A stretch of 64,000 nt of DNA from Bedellia somnulentella (taxonomy: Eukaryota; Arthropoda; Insecta; Lepidoptera; Bedelliidae): assembly GCA_963576735.1 (NCBI GenBank), contig OY755177.1, forward strand, positions 11,718,001-11,782,000, written 5' to 3'. This document shows, piece by piece, positions 33,755 to 46,765 of the stretch. Position numbers and translations under genes: made by a program. How positions within the stretch are numbered: position 1 is the stretch's first letter; each line of letters opens with the position of its first letter. The notes beneath the pieces were generated by a model. It saw only the letters and a program-made list of their open reading frames with translations. It had not been told where the DNA came from and ran no database searches.

Positions 33755-33861
33755 TTTTCCCCAATCAACTTCCAAAAGTGGCTGAAGAATTTCTTATTCC
33801 AAAGCTCTGGCTACCCCGTTAAGGGATTTATAGCCGTGAGTATATGTATGTATGTATGTAA
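33755..33861 (+). mobile_element. SINE-B, 3' part
   Basis: Almost the same 3' segment as at 32703-32818, truncated at nearly the same point, ending GCCGTGAGTATATGTATG and more ATGT. Confidence 0.85.
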
Positions 33862-33984
33862 TTATAGGTAAAATTATTATTATCAATACACTATTTTACA
33901 ATACTAGCATGTTTTATATAACGTGAGTTACTCTGTTGATTAATTTCTTCCATACATATAATCATAGTTTAAATCCTAAGAAAG

Positions 33985-34185
33985 GGGTAGCCAGAACTTC
34001 AAAATTGAAAAGTCTTCGACCTCCTTTGTATGTTAAGCGGAAACAAAATTGTAAAAGAAAGGATGGTTTGTGATGGGTCTTCATCCAAATCCCCAAAAAT
34101 CACTTAAAATCCCCAAAACCCTTAACGCACACGCAGGAACGACATCCGTGGGAAGAAATACGTTAGTGCTATTCCAAGTATACCA
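33985..34185 (-). mobile_element. SINE-B copy, diverged
   Basis: AAGGGGTAGCCAGAACTTCA on the tail side, then GATGGGTCTTCATCC and GTGGGAAGAAATACGTTAGT in the family order. Confidence 0.65.
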
Positions 34186-34601
34186 CTATAAGTCTTAGCA
34201 TAGTTTGACATCAGCGTAATATAATTTTTTCGTTCTAAATAGGCTCCCACTGATGCTTTGTGCTCGTAGTAAGATCATTACTAGACCATACAAATTACGC
34301 GTAAGCTCATTCCTTTTATAGGGTAGTGTGACATTCCCCTACGACAGAGAAGGCCCGATAGACTTCGGGTGATACAGAATAAGTCCATGCGCAAGGCCGT
34401 ATGTTATGATTATGATCTATGATGTTCATAGAGACTTACAACTTCCAATACTCAAGGAACAAACAAAATCTTCACGTATAAAAAAAACTTCCTGTGGTTG
34501 ATTTCGATGTCAATCGCTTAAATTATAGTTACGGTGATCACGGTTTAAAAATGCCACGGTAATAAATAATTGCCGGAAAAAAAGGAACATATATTTTAAA
34601 A
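34186..34601. other. Gene-free stretch
   Basis: No gene or family repeat seen. Confidence 0.35.
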
Positions 34602-34830
34602 AAAATCGGAGGCAGGGAACGCAAACACTACCTAAAAGTGTAAAAGAAACAAAGGATAGAAGAATTTCGCACTGGAAGCCATTGACACTGTAGCTCAATT
34701 GACAGAACGACAGGGGCGTATACCCGGAGCACGCGGGTACGAACCCCGCCGGTGGCGAAAAAAAAATTTTTTTCCTTTATTTTTCCTTTAATTATTAGTA
34801 ATAAATACATCCATCAGGTTTTCATGAACA
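34602..34830 (+). mobile_element. Family C element, complete
   Basis: Leader ATCGGAGGCAGGGAACGCAA, then AAAGGATAGAAGAATTTCGC, tRNA-like core TGTAGCTCAATTGACAGAAC and GGGTACGAACCCCGCC, tail TTCCTTTAATTATTAGTAAT ending in TTTTCATGAACAAAAA. It defines the forward orientation of the family. Confidence 0.8.
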
Positions 34831-35838
34831 AAAAATTCAAATTATATATTTTTATGTATATTGTTTAGTGTTGCACATATAAACGAAACAGATCTATCAG
34901 CATGGTTCTAAAAAGAAAATAAATATCGTGAATTCTCCATGAGACAGGAAATTAAAAGTAATTAGGATTTTTTCATGTACGATTGAGGACAAGTTTGTAA
35001 AAACATAGTGATTTGTTCGTGACAGATCGCTAATCTAACGTCCAATGTTCATTCCGCCCTTTTCTCCATTTTCGAGCTTACTACTTGCTCCATCCATCTA
35101 GTTAAAAGGTCGCTCGTGCTAGTAATGCTGGACTAAGAATCAATTTATTGATACTTACCAAATAATGGTTGTTCTCAGCGGGATGTCATCATAATCCAAT
35201 CAAAAATCACTTTAATGACAAAGAGGTTGTCATGCTTATCAATTTCAAAAATATATGAATGAAATCGATAATAAACATTCATGATGTAGCTCAAATTTAA
35301 AACACATTTACGAAAATGATTTAATGTATCAAATGGTTACACTCATTTACACCAAACTAACCGGACAATTCCGTGTTTTTTTTGTTCTAAAACTATATTA
35401 TATAGGTATAGAAGTTAAAATAAACGAGAATTATCCATTATCGCTCTGGAGCGTAATGGTTACCAAAAGTCACAGTTTGATTAAAAGCGGTGTCATATGC
35501 CTAAACTAAGAGCAATAATAGTTAAAATTTGTTTGAAAAAAATTTTACAGGTTAAGGGTGCACTTCAACCATAGTGGCTGAACCAGTTCTAATAGAATCG
35601 CACCCTTAGGGGGAGCCTATATGTACATTTTGTGGTGTTTACTTAATGCTGTGATGTTACATAAGATTTTAGATAATAATTGACAGAATGATTATAATAT
35701 TGTCTTGTGTTTGCGCGAGTAATCATGATTTAATGAAACAAATTAAATATTGTTTGGATATAAACATATTGCACCAACGTTGTCTTGTGGTCTTGCACAC
35801 CGTTAGTGCAATATGTTTCGTATAATTATAGACGATAG
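34831..35838. other. Gene-free stretch
   Basis: Nothing recognised. A near-perfect inverted pair AACATATTGCAC (35764) and GTGCAATATGTT (35806) lies in it. Confidence 0.35.
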
Positions 35839-36085
35839 TGTAGTGTCGGCTTAGAATAGCACTACCCCGTTTCTACCGATGGGTGTACGTAAGAGGCGAC
35901 TAACGGTATTGGGGCTTTTAAGGGATTTTTGGGCGATGCGGCTGGAGACCCATCACCAACAACCTTTAGTTTACCATCCTTTCCCCACTCAATTTTCCAA
36001 ATGTGGCTGAGAAATTTCTAATTCCTTAGCTCTGGCTACCCCTTCTAGGGATTTATAGCCGTGAGTATATGTATGTATGTATGTA
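35839..36085 (+). mobile_element. SINE-B, full length
   Basis: Head TAGTGTCGGCTTAGAATAGC, middle GACCCATCACCAACAACC, 3' end GCTCTGGCTACCCCTTCTAG, GGATTTATAGCCGTGAG and a (TATG)n tail. No tRNA boxes are evident, so the head origin is unknown. It is nearly identical to 39055-39304. Confidence 0.9.
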
Positions 36086-37640
36086 CGATAGGCATAAATA
36101 ACGTTTGTTAACTTCGTTCAAATAATTTGACATTTAACATCTAGTCTACTTGCCACCATGGACACTGGAAAGTGTCCGAAACGTTAGTATTAAATTAAAT
36201 TAAAAACGCGATAATATCCGTATAATAGGATGATTATTTCTACTCGTATTTTAGAGCACTGACATAACCCTAACCGATTTGAATGAATTTTATCTAGTGC
36301 AAATAACATGTGAGTGCATACGTGAAATAAATAAACCCATTTATTAATATTTGTACACATGTTTCTGATGCTCAAAGAGAGCTAACATCATTTTTTATTC
36401 AAGAAGTAATACCATGTACAATGTATATCCATGTTTTAAAACCCAGTTTGATTAAAATTTGAATATTGAAAAACATTTCAGTGAATATCTGATGAGTAAT
36501 TTTTCAGGTCGTTGTAACATAAAAATTCCTTTATAAAAAAATATTTGAGAAAATATAATATATTTCTCAAATTATAAGATTTATTGATTTATAATTATAT
36601 TACATATTTTTTATTTCTCCATAAGTAGTTCTGTTACAAATTTATATAGGTAATGTAAATTGTGAAACATATAATTAGCACGATAAATTGTTATATTTAA
36701 AAATGATTGTAAATAGATTAAGTGCTGTTTGTTTTAATCAAATATAAATAAATAATATTTAATCATCCCTTATAACATTCCAACACCATTGAATCCCTTA
36801 TCACAAGTCATCATCGTACTTTTCCTGGGGATTACTTGATTTGGAGAACATGTCCGCATATATTTTTATTTAACACATGAATGTTGTCTGGGCGCAGATC
36901 AAACCGGCGATCTTCGGATCCAGAAGCAAGTTACCTACAAATAAAACCGCAATAGTTGATTCATTTTAGATATATCTTATTAGATAAATCATACATTTAT
37001 ACTCGTAGTTTATGGATCAAATAATAATATTCTGTATTCAACTTCATACATACGATTATGCTTAAGTGAGCTGTAAACCATTACGTGCAAACTCTGTTGA
37101 TTCAGAAATTATTTTCCACATATCGCACGTTTATCAATAAATAATTGTTTCATGGGCAACATGGGCAGAGTAAGTGGATTTGTGAAATGTACTTAACATA
37201 TCCCAGTAAATACCCTTACAATGTTGTGGTCACGCAAAGGTGCGAGTACCACGCGTCGGTAATAAATCCAATCCGCGAGCGACCAGAGCAGGTCATTCAA
37301 CTTAACCTAAGCTCTGCGATACAGGGAAGGGATTCAATAAAGAATTGATATGTATTACCTGTTGGAATGTAGGTTGCGTGGGGAATACGGCAATGCTTCT
37401 AATCACGATGTTCTCCGCACGATCGATTCGACTCTCTTATTGGGTCGAGTGAGTACAGGATCTTATGTACGCAGCATATTTGGCGCTGAAAAGAAGTATT
37501 TGCGTTCTTGTTTTCCTTGAATTCCTTGTGAAGTCGAAATGATGTTTGAATTTTGATGAATTAAATTAAATCTCAAATAGATATTGATGTTTACGTACAC
37601 AGGATCAAATTAATTTCGGATTAAAAATAACAAATTGATC
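36086..37640. other. Gene-free stretch, very AT-rich in its first half
   Basis: A short tRNA-like scrap lies at about 36885-36945 (GATCAAACCGGCGATCTTCG). A 67-codon frame at 37145-37348 has no recognisable domain. Confidence 0.35.
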
Positions 37641-37649
37641 TAATTCTAA

Positions 37650-37880
37650 TAAATAAAGGTTAAATAAAGGAAAGTTTTTTTCGTTTTTCCTTTATACATA
37701 CATACATACATATACTCACGGCTATATTTCCCTAGAAGGGGTAGCCAGAGCTAAGGAACTAGAAGTTCCCCAGCCACTTTTGGAAAGTTGAGTGGGGAAA
37801 AGCTGGCAAAATAAAGGTTGTTGATTTCCTTTATTTATTAGAAAAATCCCCACAAGAGGTTTTCATGAACAAAATCATTC
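37650..37880. mobile_element. Family C foldback with SINE-B inserted
   Basis: CTAATAAATAAAGG at about 37646 and CCTTTATTTATTAG near 37828 are inverted copies of the Family C tail, and the right arm continues CCCCACAAGAGGTTTTCATG. Between them is a truncated SINE-B on the - strand (about 37697-37815; TATACTCACGGCTATATTTC). The tRNA-like core is missing. Confidence 0.65.
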
Positions 37881-39054
37881 TAATTAAAGTGATCATTCTA
37901 ATCAAGAAGATGACAGGATGACATTAGAAATGAAATAACAGCAAAATTTGTGTACCTAATCACATGAAACTCTATTTTACGAGAAAAATTGGGATATTTG
38001 GAAAAAATTGTTTAAAATTCATTATATCTTAATACAGTCATTGTCGCTAGATAGTAAAGATTTAAAAAAGCGCTTAACAATTAAAGTAAACAATGGGTCG
38101 GTGAAGATTGCCAAAAGCCGCGCTGAGTCACAAGGTACGAACCGCACAAGAGTGCACTTAATTAATGAAATCCAATTTCGCCTTTCTATTTCAGTTTTAC
38201 AACCAAAACCATACTATTTATTTATTGAGTAACTTGAATACAAAGAATACACGGTTTTATTTGAGTTGCCCAGATAAAATCCTGTACCGTAAACATTTGG
38301 ATGAGCACCAACAAATCAGCGCGGTGGCTCGCGAAATACATTGTTGTCAAATGATTGCGTGAATAACGTTAGAATGTGTAGCGAGTGGAAAACTTGCTCT
38401 TTTAACTGAACCGTTTGAATCTCGCGACGGAAGCTCAAGTACAATGGTCTCGTACAAATTTTTGAAGATGCGAGCGTGTTGGGTGTCTGCCAACTGAGGC
38501 AATTGTTTTACCTCAATGAGTCTTTTGTGTCCACTTCACAAACAAAAGTGGCAGGGTCTGTGCAGCGGGCTCCCACCCCGCCGCAAATTAAATTTATAAG
38601 GATCCGTGCTTACAATCACAACACTACAAAAATTCACCTGAATTTAAAGAAAACTCTGTTGTGCTGGCCTGGAATTGCTTTTGTTTAAAATGAAAGGTTA
38701 TTGCTATAGTTTTGTGCATTGTTTGTTAAGCTGGATGCAGTATTTCAAAATAAAGACTATTGACGTTCTTTCATATAAATTTAAACTATTATAGTGTCAT
38801 AAAAATACATTAATATCTTTAAATACGTTATTGAACAATACACTATTTTTTTTAGGTTTTTATGTTTAATGTTAAGGAATAATAATTATTATTTTTAAAA
38901 ATATGAAGGTATTAACTTGGTTTGCTAAAATTTGTGCCATATAATTTTTGGTAACTTTGCCGTAAGCTTACTTTAAAAGTATCACGGGGCGTATCAATAG
39001 ACTAAGTGTAACCCTGTAGCGTGTTTATAAAAATGCTGCCAGTAAAATCTTGCC
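37881..39054. other. Gene-free stretch
   Basis: Frames at 38008-38232, 38165-38362 and 38476-38688 overlap and show no domain or splice pattern. A weak host exon cannot be excluded. Confidence 0.35.
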
Positions 39055-39304
39055 GTGTAGTGTCGGCTTAGAATAGCACTACCCCGTTTCTACCGATGGG
39101 TGTACGTAAGAGGCGACTAACGGTATTGGACCTTTTAAGGGATTTTTGGGCGATGCGGTTGGAGACCCATCACCAACAACCTTTACTTTACCATTCTTTC
39201 CCCACTCAATTTTCCAAATGTGGCTGAGGAATTTCTAATTCCTTTATTCTGGCTACCCCTTCTAGGGATTTATAGCCGTGAGTATATGTATGATGTGTGT
39301 ATGT
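39055..39304 (+). mobile_element. SINE-B, full length
   Basis: Matches 35839-36085 throughout with few substitutions, ending GCCGTGAGTATATGTATG and more. Flanks show no clear duplication. Confidence 0.9.
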
Positions 39305-42300
39305 AAACTCTTGTATAAAACTTAACTGACTACAATAAACCGTCAAAATTTGAATATTACACAAAAAAATAGGTCTTACACTCATGGTTTTATTTTTAAT
39401 AGACGTCGATTTTTCTGAAGTTTTATTTGCCATTTAGTTTTTATTTCAATCTGTTTCAAAGAAATTTGAATGTCAAGAATTGTTGGTAAAGAGTTTGTAT
39501 TAAGTGGCGATGAATTGTCAATCGGAATTGGTGGTTTGAGTAATAATTCATATTTTTTAGATTTTAGTGATTAATAAAGTAATATGAATTGATTTCCATG
39601 ACAACATTTACGTCGTCAATTTTATCACTTACCTACATACATTTACATTTTGCCGGGTTTTTGGTTTTATTATAATAAGCTCTCAGTCGATTTCAATAAA
39701 TTGCTAAGGGATAAATTTTTAATTAGTGACTGTCAAACGCAAACATATTTGTAATCGGTTCATAAATATCGGAGACATATAAAACAAAAAACATAAACAA
39801 GTAATATTTAGCTGATTAAGAACCGGTACAGATTGATCAAGGCTCTTATAAATTTGAAATAAAACTTATGATAAAAAAATATACATTTATGAATTTCAAA
39901 CTATTTGGGAAATTTTAATTACATTTTGAATTATCAGGAATCAAATAATTTATGAGACTGATGTTACTGGATTTATTTAAAGCTGTTATTTTTCGGATAT
40001 CTATTTTAATCTGATTTCGAAATCCGATATTCTTATTATTGATGAAGGGATCTACAGAAATAATTGAAAAAGCTGAGGCTTTTTGCAAATATTATTTGTA
40101 AAATCGCTTTGATGCATGAAAGTATAAAGTAACTTGATACACTACCAAATAAAACTGCAACTCAGTAAGTTTGTTTATTGTTTCGCTCATAAAATTTTAA
40201 TTTCTACGTTTTCATAAAATCATTGTAATCAATGGATACATTTTTATTGTTCTGTTTTACTCTCAAATATTTCAGACAGTTTGAACACATAAACGCTCCA
40301 CCGCAACCACAGTAATATCTCAAAGCAAGTCACAATTTCGTAAGCTGAAACAATATATCTATGTAGTATCATAATAACACACAGCAAGATGGTCAGTGAT
40401 ATTGTTCTCGGGAGACTCCTAACTAATTTATGGACCCGAAGGTCGCTCGACAACACTGAGCTTGACCTGACTGGTATTATGTGTTGTGCGGAAACCCCAA
40501 ACGACTTGAGCGAAATAAAGATTAAACTTCCTGGCTTCAATTCAAACCTCGGCGAATTCGGATATAACACGTCGTTTATTTTGAGAGAATATTACAATAT
40601 GAAAATTTGAGGTTCATTATCTCTTTTTTAGTGTGCATTTTGTAATACCTTGTTCAATTTAATTGTATTAATTTTAATGTAATTATTTTCTATACTTTGT
40701 AAGATTGCATTTACGAGGGCCATTATTAAAGGAGGATGGGCACAAATGTATGGCACCTGGTCCCAGCACCATTCAGGATAAGTGATACGTCGTTGGAAAG
40801 GTATTTTTTTGTACAATAAAACTAACTATAGCGCTTGTCCTAAATTGCTGCTGTTTTTGAGAAAAAATACTTTAAAAGTTTTTTTTGACAAGACTGTTTG
40901 TCATGTTTGTTTCATGTTTTTGATACATTTTAGATTTAATTATGACAATTTATTGCAAACTCTGACAGTTTTTACAATGTCGCTTCAGCATTGAGATGTT
41001 TTAAGTATAACTTAATTACTAAGTTACACCAGAAACATGAATTATCATAGTTTCACATAATTAACAAATCAAGATTTTCAAAAAACTGTACATTAAAATC
41101 GGCAGCTCTCTACAGCTCTAACTAGATTGTCTTTTCTTTTCTACACTAACAGGGCTTTAGAATGATATATGATTCAACTTGATTGAGAATGTTTGAGCAT
41201 GGGGACCAAAATGCCTATCCTCCTTTGAAACAGTATGTCTTATATATATTTTTTTTGCAAATTCCCTGATAAACATTAGTACATGAATAACAATAAAAAA
41301 TGTGCTTAACTTACCGTGCAGATAAGAATATGGTTATTGTTTTTAATTATTTATTATCGCTTTTATATAAATTGCTCATTCCAATTATATTCCACCTTAA
41401 ACAATAAACAAACAAGTAAGTACATTATGCATGCGTAGATTAAATAATTTCTATTCTTACAAATTCAATTTAGTAAAAGGAGGAGGATCCCACCAGAATT
41501 AATTTTCGTCATCTTTTTGAAATGTGCATATGGAGATAAACATTAGAGCCTTCAATTTTATAATTTTCCACTTTAGTCAATTTCCTTTGCATGAGTCCAT
41601 AAAAAAGTATAGAATAGAATAGAAAACAATTGATTGCCCTTCAAAAAAAGGAAACAACTTTTACAATACAAATTCAATATCGAAAGTCCACTTGGCGGTC
41701 TTATCACTAAAAAAAATCTCTGCCAGACAACCATTGAATGAAAATATCAATAAATTACAGTAAATGTTCAAAAATATGGTAAATCGAATATATGCTTTAA
41801 TCTAAATAATCTATACCTATAACAAGTATTCCTTATAAATTGAGTGTCATACCCCCTTTTACACTTAAAGAGAAATGGTATAACAACAAACTCGTAGCAA
41901 ATTTCAAAGTCAATATACTTACAAGCCAAGTGCTTTGAACAGCTCAGTCTCAAAGCCTTTCCGTTAGTCTTACCAATATAGCACAGTCTATAATATAACA
42001 CTTGAGGAATGCACGTCACTCCAGTGTATTGGGATATGGGAATACTGCATAGCTCTACTTGACACCGCTGTCGTAATAAATTTAACTTAACACTTCAGAC
42101 GCATTACGGAGGTCCCAGAAGACAGCTTAAAACAGTTTTCATAGCCACTATTTCTCTCGCTTATTTTATTTTTGTGCAACTGAATATATTTGTCGTGGGA
42201 GGCATTTAGTTTTATTATCAAGTTAGTTGGATGTTTAATGTTGTGCTTGCAGGAATTATGAGAGTACTAATAATAATTTTTAGTTATTATAGTAAGGCAC

Positions 42301-42815
42301 GTTCTTTGAAGATTAAACATTTTTGCATTTTAAGTCCAATAACAGTATCATTAATAAATCATTTCTATCACATTTGTTCAGCAATCGCGCTATACAACCT
42401 AATTAAATATGTATAATTCGTGAGTTATTCAGAGATGGCATAATATAATTCGCTTAAAATATTTACATATTTACGTTTGATATTTATAAAAAATAAGTTC
42501 AGTTCACAGTGTGACGTTGAACTATTTTTTTACTTTCATCATTTCTATCATTTGTACATACAAACAAGGGATGTACGTAGAACGATTATTAATCCCTAGT
42601 ATCAAAACATTTTGATAAATAATTTTGCCGTATTCCTATTATTTAGAAAGGCACCATTTCACGTAATAATGTGCGCGGCAATTGGCCTATTCCTCGTTTT
42701 TAAAACATACCCATTTTATATTTTGAATTGATAAAAGACATCAAATATTGTAATAATCTAATGTATTGGAAGCAAATAAGAAGTAAAAAATAGTTTTATT
42801 AACATACAATACATC
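39305..42815. other. Long gene-free stretch
   Basis: The only frame of note is around 40389-40610 (+) and its antisense 40570-40244. Neither contains a recognisable motif, and I do not call it. A short (AGAAT)n tract occurs at 41610-41625. The rest is AT-rich. Confidence 0.35.
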
Positions 42816-43499
42816 TATCCATTAAAAGTGTTAGCCAGAGCTTCCGAATCAGAAAATTCTTCAGCCACTTTTGGAAGTTAAGTGGGGACTTTTAAAAAAA
42901 ATTTATGTTTTTGGTAATGGGTTTAAGTAACATACATACAAAATACGATAACATTACAAATTATTAAAAAAATGCAAATTGTCTGTGAAATGTTAATGAT
43001 GAATAAGAGAGCACAGTAAAATATATAAGCAGAAAGTTCTATTGAAATTTTAGGGTACCGTGCGATTATTACATAATTATTAGCACAACATATAACCTCA
43101 CATCCCCTCAGGCCTTTACGCTCACGTTGCGGCTACACGTGTGTAGGTTAAGATAAGGAACCTTTATTTACAAAGTAAAATAGCCCTACTGTTTTTATAT
43201 ATCTTAGTTGCGAGTCAGGGCTTCTTATTAGTTTCATATGTTACTCTTTTAGTTTTGGATTCTTTTTCCAGTAATAGAGTTTTGGTTTACAGGGCAGTAT
43301 GGATTTTGGTGTGTGTATTATTCTTTATATCCCAAAAAAGATAGCAAGAACTTGGAAAATCTTGTAAATAAAAGATGATGGGTGATGGTTCAAGAGCCAC
43401 ATCTTCCAATAATCACTTGAAAAGTCTATGTCTTATCGTATGCTACCCAAAAAAAGAAATATGAAAGTACTAGACTTAGCTATCACTTACTTTTAAACT
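42816..43499. other. SINE-B scraps
   Basis: About 42820-42895 and 43335-43480 show SINE-B segments on the - strand (TTCAGCCACTTTTGGAAGTT; GATGGTTCAAGAGCCACATC). Nothing else is recognised. Confidence 0.45.
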
Positions 43500-43504
43500 C
43501 CAAA

Positions 43505-43846
43505 AATCACGCCGTATTTCTTCGAAGGGGTTGGTAGAGGTACTAACACTTCTGAACATCACGTGACATTTTCAACTGGTGTTCAGAGTCCCACGTTTTA
43601 ATTGGACAGTGTACTCACGTGATAGGGGGCAGGCCTATCGCCGTTTCGTACGAATACACTGTCGCATGACGAAGTACAACTTGGCCATGTGGATTTATTC
43701 ACGATGTTTTCCCTCACCGTTAACAACTATGAAAAAGTAATCACACATATGACTTTAGAAAAGACAAATTGGAGTAGGCCCGACCCTGGACTTGAACTCT
43801 CATCTTCTGCACGATAAGTGATGTTCTACTCACTGAGCTACCATGG
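43505..43846 (-). mobile_element. SINE-A copy, near full length
   Basis: Tail side TTCGAAGGGGTTGGTAGAGG, body GATAGGGGGCAGGCCTATCG, head GATGTTCTACTCACTGAGCT on +. Confidence 0.85.
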
Positions 43847-44815
43847 TTTGGCTCTAGTTTTATTATAATAAAACATGACCGTACCCTTCTTAGTCATAAA
43901 CTGAAGAAAGCTCAGATATTCGCCAACCACTCAAGTGTTTCTACAAGAGTACCATAAATTCGATTGAATATGTTTACGTACAGCTGGAATATCGAAAAAG
44001 GGTAGCCATAGCCAGAGTATTCTCTGATTATTTCACGAATTATAATATTTTTATTATCTCTTATATTACATTCACGAAATGATATATTTTACAGACAAGG
44101 TTTGTCGGACCTTTTGGATTATCAATTTTTTCGCCACTTTTGGAAGTTGAGTGGTGAAATGACGGATAAAAATGTTTATAACAATAGGTTTTCAGCCAAA
44201 TCACACATAAAGTGCCTATTACTAGAGAGATACGTATGGAAGAATATTCAGAATTGCTATTCTAAGACGAAGCTAAAAAACACTCTTAACATTAATTGTA
44301 GTACATTATACATAAGATATTCTGTATCAGTTTCAAATCAGGGTCCCCGTAGTTTTATCATATCAGTTAGAGAAACATATTTTAAACTTTGCTTACATCA
44401 GTTACTTTAACAGACCCGAAAACTTTGCAAACTTACATATTTTACTTGCTCATATCTATGTGTACATCGTGATCTTCGTCTTCTCTAAGATAATATATTC
44501 AGTACTAGCTATATAACAATATTGCTATATCATATGCAGAATGAAATGTCAAACGGTTTATGCAAATGACTTAACATCTTCGTATGAACGCCTGTTAAAT
44601 GAATTGGAGTAAATAGCCTCAATCCTTTGAATGCCTTGTATGAAACCCATGGAAAGAATAGGGTAGTGCTATTTAAAACTGAAACTACGCAGACTACCAA
44701 AATATTATATACTCGATTTGAAATCTATATGCCTATTTATTAACAAATTAGCCTATTATTAAAAATTAAAATTATTAAAAAAAAAGAAGACAAGTACGAG
44801 TTGACTCGCGTGAAG
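43847..44815. other. Gene-free stretch with SINE-B scraps
   Basis: Fragments near 44125-44160 (CCACTTTTGGAAGTTGAGTG) and 44590-44690 are SINE-B derived. The 102-codon frame at 44102-44410 starts inside one of them and is not convincing. Confidence 0.4.
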
Positions 44816-45313
44816 AGGGTTCCGTTCGATTTACCATGTTATTTTAATATCATGGACTTCTTATAGGTTTTCCTATAATCTATAAGGAGAAAACTAATTT
44901 CTGTATTTTTTTTAAAAATTTTACGTTCAGTAGTTTTGGAGATAAGGGGGGCGGGGGAATGGTCAATTTTCGTCAATTTTCTTGAATAACTTGGAAACTA
45001 TTTATTTTAAAATAACAAAAAAATACATTTAAGATCTTCTCAACAAGACCTTTTATTTGATATGCCACACGATGCAGTTTTCAGTTTTTTTTTTATTTTC
45101 CCCTTCCCCTCCAAAAATGACCCCCCATATACAGATTTCATCTGCTCACGTCACACCTCTGTGTTTGAGTCACAGGAATTGATATGTGTACCAAATTTCA
45201 ACTTAATCGGTCTAATAGATTCGGAGATAATTGACTGTAAGCGACGGACGGACAGACACACGAGTGATCCTATAAGGGTTCCGATTTTGTATTCAGACAT
45301 TATACGGAACCCT
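44816..45313. mobile_element. Interspersed repeat bounded by AGGGTTCCGT / ACGGAACCCT
   Basis: A 10-bp inverted terminal repeat surrounds about 500 bp that includes TTCGGAGATAATTGACTG, GACGGACGGACAGACACACG and an inner GGGTTCCG. No coding content. I recognise the type as common in moth and butterfly intergenic DNA but cannot name its class. Confidence 0.6.
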
Positions 45314-45389
45314 AACAACTAATAAAAAAGGTTTTTAATACACCTATACTATATAGTAATATAATATACCTATACACTGAATTGACGAC

Positions 45390-45570
45390 AGCCGTGGCCG
45401 AATGGACTAGCTTCTCGGTCCGGAGGTTGCGGATTCGATCCCCGCTGAGGGCATCATTTATGTGATGAGCGTAAATGATTGTTTCTTAGTCTTGGGTGTT
45501 ATTTATATGTGAATTATATAATATTAAATATATCGTTGAGTTAGTATCCCATAATACAAGGTCTCTCACC
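45390..45570 (+). mobile_element. SINE-D, uninterrupted
   Basis: Head CCGTGGCCGAATGGACTAGC, B box GCGGATTCGATCCCCGC, body GTGATGAGCGTAAATGATTG, then GTTGAGTTAGTATCCCATAA. It is the reference empty site for the nest at 14.4-16.4 kb. Confidence 0.85.
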
Positions 45571-45840
45571 CAGTCTTGAAGGATATTGCAGGCTTGAATC
45601 ACCTGATTACCCGAAAATTAAGATGATTCCGTGCTTCGGAGGGCACGTTAAACCGTCGGTCCCGGCTACTATAATGGTAGTAGTCGTGAGTATGCCAACC
45701 CGCAATTGGCCAGCGTGGTCCACCACCCTATATATACATATATATATATATATATAGTCCACTATGGCCAAATCGCCTTATATAGGGTAGGCGCGAGCCC
45801 CTTGGTGGGGACATATATGGGCTGTGAGGAATATTAAAGA
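45571..45840 (+). mobile_element. LINE-like 3' tail following SINE-D
   Basis: CCGTGCTTCGGAGGGCACGT, then CGTCGGTCCCGGCTACTATA and GTGGGGACATATATGGGCTG form a 3' end typical of an insect non-LTR family. A (TA)n run lies at 45731-45757. Whether it is the tail of SINE-D itself or a separate truncated LINE is unresolved. Confidence 0.55.
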
Positions 45841-45972
45841 CATTTACCACAGACTTTGAGAATAAATTAAATTGCATATACGCGTGTGTGTTAAGTCGAA
45901 AACTGTCTGTAATGCACTTTTCATTGTAGCCTATAGTGAAGTTTTAGCCAGTAGTACAAATCTTAAAATATA

Positions 45973-46220
45973 ACATACATACATACATATACTCACGGCT
46001 GTAATTCCCTAGAAGGGGTAGCCAGAGCCAAGGAATTATAAATTCCTCAGCCACTTTTGGAAGTTGTGTGGGGAAAAGATAGTAAAATAAAGGTTTTTGG
46101 TGATGGGTCTGCAACGGCATCGCCCAAAAATCCAATAAAAAGCCCCAATACCCTTAGTCGCATCTTGCGACACCCGTGGGTAGGAAGGGGTAGCGACATT
46201 CTAAGCCGGCACTACACGGC
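45973..46220 (-). mobile_element. SINE-B, full length
   Basis: ACATACATATACTCACGGCT, AGAAGGGGTAGCCAGAGCC, GATGGGTCTGCAACGGCATC, CTAAGCCGGCACTACACGGC, in order on +. Confidence 0.9.
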
Positions 46221-46548
46221 AAAAATATAAATAGACTAAAATAAATCGTAATAATGTAGCTACCTATTTAGTAAACGAAGCCGGAAACTACTAGTTCGAA
46301 AATATGAGCTGTTGTGAGAAGTCATGTTAAAGTGGTTTGAGCACATAAAGCATATCGACTTTTCAAGTTCCCAGGGAGGTATCTAGAGCCATGCATTACA
46401 GCTATGCATTGTATTATTTGCTGAAACTGGCCACCTAGAAAGTTTCAAGATCAAAAAGTATATGTTAAAACAAAGGCGGGAGATCGAAGCAAAAAGTATA
46501 AAAGAGCATGTATGAGAAGATAAATAAATGTAAGCTTCATATAAATAC

Positions 46549-46765
46549 ATATGTACACAAACTCAAGCCACCAGTTCCGAGAGATAAAGAGATACTACCG
46601 ATAGCCATTTTGTATGACCTTCTCGAGCAACATTTACATTCCTATTTTTTTTCCATACATGCTCCTTTATTCCTCACATTTAGGACGCCTGCTTCTATGA
46701 GCAATATCTGTTTGATTTTAATGTATCCTCAGTGGTCGTCCTCCACAAACATTTCCAAATATATA
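46549..46765 (-). pseudogene. RTE-like LINE 3' fragment, decayed
   Basis: AACTCAAGCCACCAGTTCC, CATACATGCTCCTTTATTCC and TCAGTGGTCGTCCTCCACAA (on +) match the C-terminal region of the 26837-29794 LINE. No open frame survives. Confidence 0.75.

Noticed and set aside
34320..34390. Independent SINE or regulatory site
   Set aside because: Faint similarity to SINE-B or SINE-A words only; too short and diverged to support.
40244..40610. Host exon (108-codon - or 73-codon + frame)
   Set aside because: No identifiable motif, no neighbouring exon with matching phase, and the two frames exclude each other. A transcript would be needed.
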